From Alphaproteobacteria bacterium (lineage in GTDB: Bacteria; Pseudomonadota; Alphaproteobacteria; Sphingomonadales; SMXR01), in NCBI GenBank assembly GCA_004356215.1, contig SMXR01000087.1, forward strand, positions 1 through 18,862: DNA of 18,862 bases, read 5' to 3'. A model generated the notes under the pieces. The model did not search any database and had not been told where the DNA came from. It worked only from the letters and a program-made list of their open reading frames with translations. The number at the start of each line of letters is the position of its first letter. Positions within the stretch are counted from its first letter, which is position 1. Positions 1 to 6,703 of the stretch are shown piece after piece. A program made the position numbers and the translations under genes.

Positions 1-164
1 CGGTCTTTGGTCTTGGCAAAATCCAGCCACGAGATAAAATCGCCAAAGCTTGCCAGACGCTCCTTGAATTCATCAACCCCCGGGGTCCAGCCGTTATAGG
101 TATTGATAAAGTTCAGGCACAGCCGCTCGCCAACAAAATTAACGTCTGTCCAGGTTTTGGTCAT
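1..164 (-). CDS. N-terminal fragment of an ABATE/CGNR zinc-finger type protein (partial, runs off left edge)
   Basis: The reverse strand opens at an ATG and stays open for 54 codons to the window edge. The translation begins MTKTW and contains FVGERLCLNFINTYNGW, followed by an ISWLDFA stretch. This matches the N-terminal pattern of the ABATE domain (conserved 'L-DFVNT' followed by 'dLl-W'). That domain is usually followed by a C-terminal CGNR zinc finger in putative stress-induced regulators. The zinc finger would lie outside the window, so DNA binding cannot be confirmed. A weak AGAGG lies about 13 bases before the start. The gene diverges from the small gene at 338, with a 173-base AT-rich region between them. 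Confidence 0.6.
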   Translation of the reverse strand, partial: MTKTWTDVNFVGERLCLNFINTYNGWTPGVDEFKERLASFGDFISWLDFAKTKD

Positions 165-202
165 ATTTATGCTTATACCTCTTTTTTTTAATTCTAACCA
201 GT

Positions 203-269
203 AAAAAACTCTTGACAAGTTATATAATCGTCTGCATATATAACCTTTAAAAAGCTCTTTACAAGTTAT
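203..269 (+). repeat. Imperfect 21-bp direct repeat with possible tandem promoters
   Basis: Positions 203-223 and 249-269 match at 19 of 21 bases, with a 46-base period. Each copy carries a -35-like hexamer: TTGACA at 212-217 in the first and TTTACA at 258-263 in the second. Possible -10 elements follow: TATATA at 237-242 (spacer 19) and TATAGG at 280-285 (spacer 16). Both would transcribe the gene at 338. They could be tandem promoters made by a short duplication or a repeated regulator site. The repeat itself is seen directly; promoter function is inferred. Confidence 0.5.
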
Positions 270-337
270 TCTTTTACCTTATAGGAGAATTTAACACCCA
301 TGTATTGCTTTTTAATGGTTACTTTAGGAGAGAGACC

Positions 338-574
338 ATGACTTGTTCCACCCAAACACTTAACCCAAAAACCCACCCCTTGCTGACCAGCAAACTGTTC
401 CATTCCAAGAAAGCGGGCACCGATGACCTGTTTTTTCCCAAGGAAGTGATTCTCGATCATGCCGTCGAGGTTTACGAAAAGGAACACGGGGCCCAAACAG
501 GGGCAATTTTTGCGCGCCTTAATCGTGCCTTGGCCAGTTCGCTTAAAGGGTTCTTTGATGTCACATACAAATAA
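338..574 (+). CDS. Small protein of unknown function (78 aa)
   Basis: The chosen start is the ATG at 338, preceded by a strong TAGGAGAGAG ribosome binding site at 325-334. A longer reading from 305 lacks such a site. The product is a soluble, mildly charged 78-residue protein beginning MTCSTQ, with no signal peptide, membrane segment or motif I recognise. A central stretch with DDLFFPKEVILDHAVEVYEKEHG is probably helical. Its last 17 bases overlap the start of the downstream EamA transporter gene, so the two are probably translationally coupled. Function is unknown. The good ribosome binding site, the coupling and the promoter-like upstream repeat support it being a real gene. Confidence 0.6.
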   Translation: MTCSTQTLNPKTHPLLTSKLFHSKKAGTDDLFFPKEVILDHAVEVYEKEHGAQTGAIFARLNRALASSLKGFFDVTYK

Positions 575-1598
575 GCTGGAAATCCCAGGGAAGCAGTTCC
601 CTCCTGCTTCCTCCCTCTCCCCGGGGGCGCTGCTTGCCGCCCCCGGGGCAAAGTTTGTTGAGACGCCATTTTTTTTCTGGGGGGTTTTTATCGTCACCCT
701 GGTGTTATGGGCCTCGGCCTTTGTCGCCATCCCGATCGCCCTTAAAGACATGGCCGCGGACCAGGTCATCACCACCCGCCTGGTTATTTCATTCCTGATT
801 TTTCTGCCGGTGGTGGTGCGCGCCTGGAGCAAAGTGATCCGCCCTCAATTAAAGCAGGATTGGAAATTGCTGCTGTTGATGGGTCTTACCGGGATTACGT
901 TTTACCTTTTCGCCCTGACTTATGGCCAGCGCACCAACGGCGCCGGTGAGACCAGCCTGATCGTCAATATGACCCCGCTGTTGACCGGGTTTTTTGCCGC
1001 CCTGTTTTTGAAAGAGGATTTTCACAAGCGCATGATAATTGGCGCCCTGGTTGCCCTTCTCGGGGTTGCCTTTTTGGTCGTGGGCGGGGGAGATGGATTC
1101 CAGATTGACCCCAATGCCCTGCTGATTCTTGTTTCAGTTGTCGCTGCATCGATTTATTTTGTTATCCAGCGGAAACTTAGCAAACGCTATTCCCCCACCC
1201 TTTTGGTAGCCCTGTCGTTTTTCATCGGCACGCTTTTCGCGCTGCCGTTCAGCGCCGGGATTATCGAAAGCTTCCAGGCCATGACCTGGCGCTCGGGCGC
1301 GGCGGTGGTTTATCTCGGCGCCTTCGCCAGCACCATCGCCTACATCGGCTGGGCCTATATCCTGTCGAAAATGCCGGCAGGCAAAGCCGCCCTTTACCTG
1401 TATTACATTCCGGTTTTGTCGACGATTATGGGCTGGCTGATCCTCGGCGAGGTGATCACCCTGGGCTTCCTGTTCGCTGCCGTGCTGATTATCCTCGGCG
1501 TAATGATCGGCACAGGGGTTTTGAAGGCTAGTCCCTTCTGGAAAATCAAAAAGCTTTCGAAAACCCCTATAAAAGGGCCGTGCCAGGATGTGCCTTAG
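558..1598 (+). CDS. EamA/DMT-family transporter
   Basis: This is an inner-membrane permease of about 346 residues from the drug/metabolite transporter superfamily. It shows two EamA repeats and about ten hydrophobic helices. Typical features are LWASAFVAIPIAL in helix 1, a GITFYLFALTYGQRTNGAGETSLI segment in the first repeat, and GAFASTIAYIGWAYILSKMPAGKAA in the second. The start at 558 (MSHTNK) follows AAAGGG and lies inside the end of the preceding gene; the reading frame upstream of it belongs to that gene. Before helix 1 there is an unusual tail of about 38 residues rich in Pro, Gly and Ser, partly encoded by a perfect GC-only inverted repeat. The substrate cannot be told from sequence. 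It converges on the MAPEG gene with a 10-base gap. Confidence 0.88.
   Translation: MSHTNKLEIPGKQFPPASSLSPGALLAAPGAKFVETPFFFWGVFIVTLVLWASAFVAIPIALKDMAADQVITTRLVISFLIFLPVVVRAWSKVIRPQLKQDWKLLLLMGLTGITFYLFALTYGQRTNGAGETSLIVNMTPLLTGFFAALFLKEDFHKRMIIGALVALLGVAFLVVGGGDGFQIDPNALLILVSVVAASIYFVIQRKLSKRYSPTLLVALSFFIGTLFALPFSAGIIESFQAMTWRSGAAVVYLGAFASTIAYIGWAYILSKMPAGKAALYLYYIPVLSTIMGWLILGEVITLGFLFAAVLIILGVMIGTGVLKASPFWKIKKLSKTPIKGPCQDVP
619..648 (+). repeat. Perfect 11-bp GC-only inverted repeat (8-nt loop) inside the 5' end of the EamA gene
   Basis: The left arm is CCCCGGGGGCG at 619-629 and the right arm is CGCCCCCGGGG at 638-648, with an 8-base loop at 630-637. It lies about 60-90 bases inside the EamA frame and about 45 bases after the stop of the 78-residue gene. 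A run of eight T begins at 672, too far downstream for a standard intrinsic terminator. It should form a very stable RNA hairpin. It could tune coupling or attenuate the transporter, or be a small palindromic insertion. Confidence 0.7.
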
Positions 1599-1608
1599 GG
1601 GAAATTGG

Positions 1609-2022
1609 CTAGCCCAGCCAGGCGATGGCACCCATCCAGATCATGGCGCCGAGCTGAAGAGAAAAAAATGTAAAGCGCACCAGCACTACCGGCCTCCTCT
1701 GCTCGCGGTGGAGATGGGTCATGCTCTGTAAAATCCGCGCTCCAATGACCACCAGCGCCAGGGTATCAAGGGTCTGCGTATCGAGGCCCTGCACCGTTAA
1801 AACCACAACTATTGCACCAAAAACAGCAAGGTTTTCAACACAATTCCGGTGCGCCTGCATGGCGCGGCGATACCGGCCATCCTCGGGCGGCACGTCGCTG
1901 GGAAAACCACCCTTGGGCACCGTCCCGGTAAACACGGCTTTCCAGCGGTAAAAGCCGATATGCAAAACCATGAATATGGTCCACATCGCAAAACCCAGCA
2001 AAACCCACAGCGGTGTTGTCAT
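1609..2022 (-). CDS. MAPEG-family membrane protein
   Basis: This 137-residue protein has about four hydrophobic helices. It carries the MAPEG hallmark in the loop after helix 1: YRRAMQAHRNCVENLAVF at about residues 51-68, corresponding to the family's R-RA--NH-EN pattern. MAPEG proteins are membrane glutathione-dependent or eicosanoid-type enzymes in eukaryotes. Their bacterial members are mostly uncharacterised, so no reaction is assigned. The start is the ATG at 2022, about seven bases from a GAGGGG ribosome binding site; a TTG two codons upstream is less likely. It lies directly downstream of tRNA-Arg on the same strand. Confidence 0.85.
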   Translation of the reverse strand: MTTPLWVLLGFAMWTIFMVLHIGFYRWKAVFTGTVPKGGFPSDVPPEDGRYRRAMQAHRNCVENLAVFGAIVVVLTVQGLDTQTLDTLALVVIGARILQSMTHLHREQRRPVVLVRFTFFSLQLGAMIWMGAIAWLG

Positions 2023-2049
2023 GATCAATCCCCTCTTCGTTGTGTAAAA

Positions 2050-2126
<77 letters not shown>

Positions 2127-2169
2127 AATTCGCCTTATTTACTCTCATCCGGCATTTTTGAAAAGAAAC

Positions 2170-2451
2170 TTATTTGAAATTTTCGGCATAGGTCTGGTAG
2201 CGCGGGCGTCTTTGCGCCTCACTAGCAACGGTATATTCAATCCCCTTGCGCCGGGCATAGTCTTCGGCTTCGGCCAGGGTTTTGAACTTGAGGCGCAGCT
2301 GGGATTGCATATCGCCGGAGCCGGCCCAGCCCATCAACGGGTCGGGTTCTTTCTTCGCTTCCGGTTCAAACTCAAGCACCCACAGGCGAGTGGCCGCGAG
2401 CCCCGATTGCATGGCGGTTTTGGCGGGTTTGAAAATCCGTGCCTTGGTCAT
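2170..2451 (-). CDS. ETC complex I subunit, NDUFS4-like (18 kDa accessory subunit)
   Basis: The 93-residue product belongs to the complex I NDUFS4/AQDQ family. It shows ARIFKPAKTAMQSG near the N-terminus, then WVLEFEP, DPLMGWAGSGD and FKTLAEAEDYARRKGI. In mitochondria and alphaproteobacteria this accessory subunit sits on the peripheral arm of NADH:ubiquinone oxidoreductase and stabilises the N-module. The ATG at 2451 is chosen because it begins the conserved domain and has AGGAGG about 11 bases upstream; the frame continues upstream without recognisable domain. It lies 43 bases upstream of tRNA-Arg on the same strand. The gene is an argument for an alphaproteobacterial host. Confidence 0.9.
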   Translation of the reverse strand: MTKARIFKPAKTAMQSGLAATRLWVLEFEPEAKKEPDPLMGWAGSGDMQSQLRLKFKTLAEAEDYARRKGIEYTVASEAQRRPRYQTYAENFK

Positions 2452-2631
2452 TACTATTCTGGCCTCCTGTATTCCATTTACCGCTCTTACAGTATCCTTA
2501 GCGCGGGTTTTGATCAACGCCCCAATTTTGCCTGAACGGACTTTTTGGGAGGTAAAAAAATTAAACAATTCCCATAAAGTGTTTGTTTTGCTATGAAAAT
2601 TTACTCACACACTAGGAAAACCGGGGGAAAT

Positions 2632-3600
2632 ATGGCCAAAAAATCCAGCACAGGCACGGCAAAAGGTGAAGAATTCACCCCCGGGGTAGAGCTAACCGGA
2701 AGCCATCATACCGAAAATTACCTTTTTGCATTTTCCACTTTGCCGGATATTTCAACTTTTATGCGCACCCAGGTCATCCCAAAGGACCAGGACGGCCTTA
2801 AGCCCCTGAAGGCGGCGTGGGAGAAAATCCAGCCTACCATTGCAAAATTAATAGAGCGCGAAAAAGGACTGTCCGAGTCTATTTCGCGGGCAAATATTCC
2901 CGAAGAAAATCATGAAAAAGTGCGGGAAATTATTGGCGGCGAGCTGTTTCAAAAAACGTTTACCGGCCCTTTTACCATAGAAATGGTGGAAATTGACAAG
3001 CTTATTGCCCCGCAACGGACGGTAAACCTGGATTTTGTCAAGGATCTGACCAATGAGGTAAGCGCCAAACCCGATACCACCGAGTTGGTGGATTTTTGCC
3101 TGGGCGGAAAACGAAAAAAAGCCCCCGTCGCTCACCTTGAAATTGGCCCGGGTCAACACGCCTTCGCTTCAGTAAATACCGACCTTCGTTTTTTGGGCGG
3201 GTTTTTAAAGCCCCTTGCTGAAGAGGATTTAAAGCTGGCCGGGCTTGGCGGTATGCCGGTCGCAGCGGTCATCGGTTTTGTCGGCTATGGCCTCGATGCC
3301 GTCAATGTTTTGGCCGCGGGGCAACGGTATGTCCTGAACAATGGATTTCACCGGGTTTATGCCCTCAGGTCTTTGGGGGTTAAGATGGTCCCGGTGGTGG
3401 TCCAGCATAAAGCGAATATCGCCCTGGAATTCCCCCAGAGCGTGTTTGGATTGCCAAGGGAATATTTCCTGAACCACCCCAGGCCGGTCTTGGTGAAGGA
3501 TTTTTTTGTCGAGGACTTCAATGTCGCCTTACGGGTGAAAGACCGGCTCAAGACGATCACAACCCAAATCCAGTCCGGGCAAATTGACACCCCGGTATAA
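2632..3600 (+). CDS. Uncharacterised protein with a ParB-like motif
   Basis: The protein has 322 residues. The ATG at 2632 is preferred over one at 2593 because GGGGGA lies about five bases before it. Residues 115-130 (IEMVEIDKLIAPQR) resemble the opening strand and helix of ParB/sulfiredoxin-fold domains. Residues 233-255 (VLNNGFHRVYALRSLG then VPVVV) match the ParB 'NG-HR--A---LG---VPV' element. The spacing between the two elements is far longer than in classical ParB, and no helix-turn-helix is evident. It has no ParA neighbour, so a role in chromosome partitioning is unlikely. ParB-fold proteins also act as nucleases, CTPases or kinases, and function here is unknown. It is divergent from the NDUFS4-like gene. 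Confidence 0.7.
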   Translation: MAKKSSTGTAKGEEFTPGVELTGSHHTENYLFAFSTLPDISTFMRTQVIPKDQDGLKPLKAAWEKIQPTIAKLIEREKGLSESISRANIPEENHEKVREIIGGELFQKTFTGPFTIEMVEIDKLIAPQRTVNLDFVKDLTNEVSAKPDTTELVDFCLGGKRKKAPVAHLEIGPGQHAFASVNTDLRFLGGFLKPLAEEDLKLAGLGGMPVAAVIGFVGYGLDAVNVLAAGQRYVLNNGFHRVYALRSLGVKMVPVVVQHKANIALEFPQSVFGLPREYFLNHPRPVLVKDFFVEDFNVALRVKDRLKTITTQIQSGQIDTPV

Positions 3601-3639
3601 ATTTTTGAATAATTATAATGTTCGGGGAGGAGAAACATT

Positions 3640-4458
3640 ATGGCTGAAACAAAAGGAAAAGTTGTTGGTTCGCTGGCGCGGGTATTTCGCTATCCGGTCA
3701 AGTCGATGGTAGGAGAGGAACTGGAACAGGTGGAGGTAACAAAAACAGGTATTTTGGGTGATCGGGCTTATGCCCTGGTGGATCAAGAGAGTGGCAAGGT
3801 GGTAAGCGCGAAGAACCCGCGGAAATGGAGTAACCTGTTTGGAATAACTGCCACCTTCACCCAGCCCCCACAAGCAAATCAGGCTTTACCGAACGTCAGG
3901 ATTACGTTGCCTTCGGGCGAACAGCTGGACCGGGTAGAAGATGTGAATGAAAGGCTGAGCAACCTGTTCGACAGGCAAGTCGAACTCTTATCAGCGGCCC
4001 CACAAAAACCTGCCCTGGAGGAATATTGGCCGGACATTGAAGGGCTTGATCACCGGGACGCTGTCACTGACGAAGGCATGCCGGCAGATACCTTTTTCGA
4101 TTGTGCCACCCTTCACCTGATGACAACAGCGACACTCGATCGATTGCAGGAGCTGTATGCTGAAGGTACCTTTGATGTGCGGCGCTTCAGGCCCAACCTT
4201 CTTGTCAATTCAGATTCAGGCGGATTTCCCGAGAATGAATGGGTTGGCCGCAGGGTCGCAATTGGAGATGACGTAATCATAAAGATTACAGGGCCTTGTC
4301 CACGTTGTGTCATGACAACGATTGCACAACCCGGCCTGGACAAAGACCCGCTAATATTGCGTACCGCAGTCCAACATAATGGCGGCAACGCTGGTGTCTA
4401 TGCCGCTGTCATTCAGGGGGGACAAATCAGACAGGATGACCCAGTTGCGGTGCTTTGA
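3640..4458 (+). CDS. MOSC domain protein (mARC/YcbX-like)
   Basis: This is a 272-residue protein. The N-terminal MOSC beta-barrel domain (about residues 8-110) starts with ARVFRYPVKSMVGEEL and contains GILGDRAYALVD. The C-terminal MOSC domain (about 140-270) contains RRFRPNLLV and GPCPRCVMTT with Cys220 and Cys223. In mARC and YcbX relatives a conserved MOSC cysteine ligates the molybdenum cofactor, and the enzymes reduce N-hydroxylated compounds. No ferredoxin domain is fused, unlike E. coli YcbX, so an external electron donor is expected. The start at 3640 has a strong GGGGAGGAG site at 3624-3632. The substrate is unknown. Confidence 0.85.
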   Translation: MAETKGKVVGSLARVFRYPVKSMVGEELEQVEVTKTGILGDRAYALVDQESGKVVSAKNPRKWSNLFGITATFTQPPQANQALPNVRITLPSGEQLDRVEDVNERLSNLFDRQVELLSAAPQKPALEEYWPDIEGLDHRDAVTDEGMPADTFFDCATLHLMTTATLDRLQELYAEGTFDVRRFRPNLLVNSDSGGFPENEWVGRRVAIGDDVIIKITGPCPRCVMTTIAQPGLDKDPLILRTAVQHNGGNAGVYAAVIQGGQIRQDDPVAVL

Positions 4459-4541
4459 ACCAAAGCCGGGGAGAATTTACCCAGCAAAACAATTGTCGAA
4501 ATACCCTTTTTGGGATACAAATAAGTAGGAATAACTTTCTT

Positions 4542-4808
4542 ATGGCAAAAAAACCAAAAGCGAAAAAAGTTCAAACTTCCCTTACGGGATCCCTCCAAAG
4601 CCACTTCAAGGTGGTCGAGCAAAATTACGGCGACGATGCGCTCAAATGGTATAAGTCATTTTTGGCGGCCAGCATTACCGCGATAGTCCTGGCTATTTTG
4701 TATTTAATGGGGTCGATGTTAAATTGGGCGGTTGTATTTATAATCGCCGGGGTTGCCGTGCTGTCGCTTTTGTTCAAGGTCATATTTTGGAGTGATGGCA
4801 GTTTTTAA
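4542..4808 (+). CDS. Small membrane protein of unknown function (88 aa, two TM helices)
   Basis: The start is the ATG at 4542 with AGGA at 4527-4530. The N-terminus is strongly basic (MAKKPKAKKVQ). Two hydrophobic helices follow, at about residues 41-59 and 62-82, separated by a very short turn, so it is probably a hairpin in the inner membrane. No family is recognised. It lies 83 bases after the MOSC gene on the same strand and may be co-transcribed with it. Confidence 0.65.
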   Translation: MAKKPKAKKVQTSLTGSLQSHFKVVEQNYGDDALKWYKSFLAASITAIVLAILYLMGSMLNWAVVFIIAGVAVLSLLFKVIFWSDGSF

Positions 4809-4861
4809 ACCAGGTCTTTTGGCCCGTCCGGAAAAATTCCAACAAAATAAAAAGGGGAAAG

Positions 4862-4938
4862 TGGTCGGGGAGACAAGATTCGAACTTGCGACCCTCTGCT
4901 CCCAAAGCAGATGCGCTACCAGGCTGCGCCACTCCCCG
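4862..4938 (-). tRNA. tRNA-Pro (anticodon TGG)
   Basis: The reverse complement gives a cloverleaf with acceptor CGGGGAG/CTCCCCG, anticodon loop TTTGGGA (anticodon TGG), and T stem CAAGT/ACTTG-like pairing around TTCGAAT. The discriminator is A and the CCA end is encoded. The length is 77 nt. Confidence 0.95.
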
Positions 4939-5001
4939 ACCGGGAATGTGTGCGGGGTTTAGCATAACATCTTTAAGATTGAAAATGAAAAAGAGTGTGC
5001 T

Positions 5002-5406
5002 TTAAAGAATTTTAAAAATACCCGAGCTGGCCAGAACCGGATTTCCCTCGACCTCAATCTCGCACCTGACAAAAGCCAGGGCTTTGGTGCGCCGGGTGAC
5101 AAAGCCGCGGCCTTCAACCCAGGCGCCAAGCCTTGCCGGGGCGGTGAACTGGGCATTCATCTGCACCGTGACAAACGGCAGGTTGGCGACATCCAGAACC
5201 GCGCGGGCCATGACAATATCGGCAAACGTCATCAAAACCCCGCCGTGGGCGATGCCGCCCTGATTGGTATGCTTGTTTTCCACCCGAAACCCGCGCACCC
5301 AGCCTTCGCCCTCCTTCTTTTCATAAAGCGGGCCGACCGCCGCACCGAACGGGTTTTCGGATTTGATCGGCTCATAACCTGCCGGTGGTTTTTCGCGCTT
5401 AGTCAT
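5002..5406 (-). CDS. PaaI-type hotdog-fold thioesterase
   Basis: The product is 134 residues, the normal length for a single hotdog domain. It shows the PaaI/YdiI-type signature: HTNQGGIAHGGVLMTFADI at about residues 46-64, with the HGG turn and the downstream acidic residue Asp63 that are typical of acyl-CoA thioesterases of this group. It probably hydrolyses an acyl- or aryl-CoA in the cytoplasm; the substrate is unknown. The start at 5406 overlaps the stop of the DUF192 gene by 8 bases, showing translational coupling. A longer in-frame reading upstream is only the shadow of DUF192 coding sequence. Confidence 0.85.
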   Translation of the reverse strand: MTKREKPPAGYEPIKSENPFGAAVGPLYEKKEGEGWVRGFRVENKHTNQGGIAHGGVLMTFADIVMARAVLDVANLPFVTVQMNAQFTAPARLGAWVEGRGFVTRRTKALAFVRCEIEVEGNPVLASSGIFKIL

Positions 5407-5887
5407 TATCCGGGTCCTGGGCGGGTATTGCATTGCCGAAAATTTCATGATGAACAATATCTCCGGCCTCAATTCCAAGCGTTTCGCTCAGGCCGCCGTT
5501 TAATTCCAGAACGCCGGCAACCCAGCCTGGTGAATTTATCGTCTGCAAAGAATGCGGCTGGGTATCGTGAGCGATATCGGCAATCGTGCCGTCGGGCAAA
5601 ATAAAAATCAGATCAAGCGAAATGTAGGTATTCTTCATCCAGAAGCCAACGCTTTGAGGGAAGGAATAGTGAAAAATCATGCCATGGTCAGCGGCCATCT
5701 CCGCCCGGTACATCAGGCCCAAACTCTGCTGTTCGGGGGTTCTGGCCACCTCAACCTCAAACCTGTGCCAGCCTTCATCGGTCTCAATGCTAAGCGGGGT
5801 CACTTCAAGGTTTTGCGGCACCCCGCCACTCCCGGCGGCGGTAATAAAAAAAAGAAAAACGGCCATTAGTGATTTGAAAACGGTCAT
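5399..5887 (-). CDS. Secreted DUF192 family protein
   Basis: The product is about 162 residues. An N-terminal hydrophobic signal segment (LMAVFLFFITAAG) precedes a DUF192 domain. That domain has its two signatures: SLGLMYRAEM--DHGMIF, and FWMKNTYISLDLIFI. A late PGWVAGVLELNGG motif is also typical. DUF192 proteins are small periplasmic beta-barrels of unclear function. The ATG at 5887 is chosen; a TTG seven codons upstream is possible and the ribosome binding site is weak for both. It lies 101 bases downstream of the double cold-shock gene and overlaps the thioesterase gene. The cold-shock/DUF192 pairing is, to my knowledge, common in alphaproteobacteria. Confidence 0.88.
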   Translation of the reverse strand: MTVFKSLMAVFLFFITAAGSGGVPQNLEVTPLSIETDEGWHRFEVEVARTPEQQSLGLMYRAEMAADHGMIFHYSFPQSVGFWMKNTYISLDLIFILPDGTIADIAHDTQPHSLQTINSPGWVAGVLELNGGLSETLGIEAGDIVHHEIFGNAIPAQDPDND

Positions 5888-5988
5888 GAAAGGGGGCCTT
5901 TTGGTCAATTATTCAATGGGAAAACAATACCCAGCCCAAGGGCAAAGGGCAAGGGTGGATACTTTTAAGCGCCGGTTTAAGGGAAATT

Positions 5989-6549
5989 TTAGTCGTCGTC
6001 GGGAAGCTTTACCTCGGCAACCAACGGTCCTCGCGGTCCATCGCCGACTCGAACCATCACCTTTTGACCCGGGAATACCTCTTCTATTCCGGCGCGTTTC
6101 AAAACCCTGAGATGGATAAAAATATCCTCAGAATCTTCATCCTGCGAAATAAACCCGTATCCGCGCAGCCGGTTAAACCACTTTACGGTTGCTTCCATAA
6201 AATCACTGATGTTTTCAAGGTCGGCGGTCGGATCGAAATCCTCATCACCGTTCATAAGTTCATCGGCCGGGGTTGCGGTGGCAAGGTCAATCGCGGATAC
6301 CCGGATCGCCTGCCAGCCCTTCAGGCCTTCAATGGCAAGGCATGTCAGGGTTGCGCCTTCGGGCACGGTGGCCAAACCAATTTCTTTTAAAACAGAAAAA
6401 TGAACCAGGATATCTCCCTGGCCCTCGTCAGAGACAATAAACCCAAAGCCTTTTGCAGAATCAAACCACTTGACCTTGCCTTTGACTTCAATGGCCCCGG
6501 CTTTCTTGGCCATGTCTACGATATCACTTTGGGACTTTTCGCTTTGCAT
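5989..6549 (-). CDS. Double cold-shock-domain protein
   Basis: The 186-residue protein carries two cold-shock (OB-fold) domains. The first, at about residues 22-90, has RNP1 KGFGFI (33-38) and RNP2 ILVHF (47-51). The second, at about 117-186, has RNP1 RGYGFI (129-134) and RNP2 IFIHL (143-147). An acidic linker joins them. Such proteins bind single-stranded RNA or DNA and act as RNA chaperones; the two-domain form is typical of alphaproteobacteria. The start at 6549 has GGGGGAG five to six bases upstream. A clear promoter and palindromes lie about 70-100 bases upstream, giving a 5' leader of about 60 nt. It is the first gene of a run followed by DUF192 and the thioesterase. Confidence 0.92.
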   Translation of the reverse strand: MQSEKSQSDIVDMAKKAGAIEVKGKVKWFDSAKGFGFIVSDEGQGDILVHFSVLKEIGLATVPEGATLTCLAIEGLKGWQAIRVSAIDLATATPADELMNGDEDFDPTADLENISDFMEATVKWFNRLRGYGFISQDEDSEDIFIHLRVLKRAGIEEVFPGQKVMVRVGDGPRGPLVAEVKLPDDD

Positions 6550-6617
6550 CCCAACTCCCCCACTTTACGGGCTACGTCAAAACACTCTTCTGACTAAACC
6601 ACTTTATTGTTTTTTAA

Positions 6618-6647
6618 ATTATATCACAAACTTGTGATCACAACCAA
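6618..6647 (-). promoter_or_regulatory. Promoter of the double cold-shock gene
   Basis: On the reverse strand there is a perfect TATAAT -10 (plus-strand 6618-6623). An 18-base spacer separates it from TTGGTT (plus-strand 6642-6647) as the -35. Predicted transcription starts near 6610, about 60 bases before the start codon. Confidence 0.65.
6623..6643. promoter_or_regulatory. Overlapping palindromes (candidate operator) in the cold-shock promoter
   Basis: Three TCACAA/TTGTGA half-sites alternate within 21 bases. ATCACAA (6623-6629) and TTGTGAT (6632-6638) form an inverted repeat with a 2-base centre. TTGTGATCACAA (6632-6643) is a perfect 12-base palindrome sharing the middle half-site. They fill the promoter spacer and touch both the -10 and -35, which is the geometry of a repressor site. 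The regulator is unknown. Confidence 0.5.
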
Positions 6648-6703
6648 ACCAAAAAAATAAATAAATTTTTATTAAAATCTGTTCTATTTTTCCAAACCCT
6701 CGA

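Noticed and set aside
2158..2535. Plus-strand frame of 125 codons opposite the NDUFS4-like gene
   Set aside because: The complementary strand encodes a clearly conserved complex I subunit; this frame has no recognisable domain and no ribosome binding site.
3584..3613. TTGACA (3584-3589) with AATAAT as promoter of the MOSC gene
   Set aside because: The -10 is poor and the consensus TATAAT at 3614 is 24 bases away, too far; it would also start transcription inside the ribosome binding site.
5930..5955. Short tandem AAGGGCA repeat between the cold-shock and DUF192 genes
   Set aside because: Only two full copies of seven bases, no symmetry or promoter relation; likely chance.
6632..6643. CRP/FNR binding site in the cold-shock promoter
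   Set aside because: TGTGA and TCACA are adjacent with no 6-base spacer, so the standard CRP site geometry is not met.
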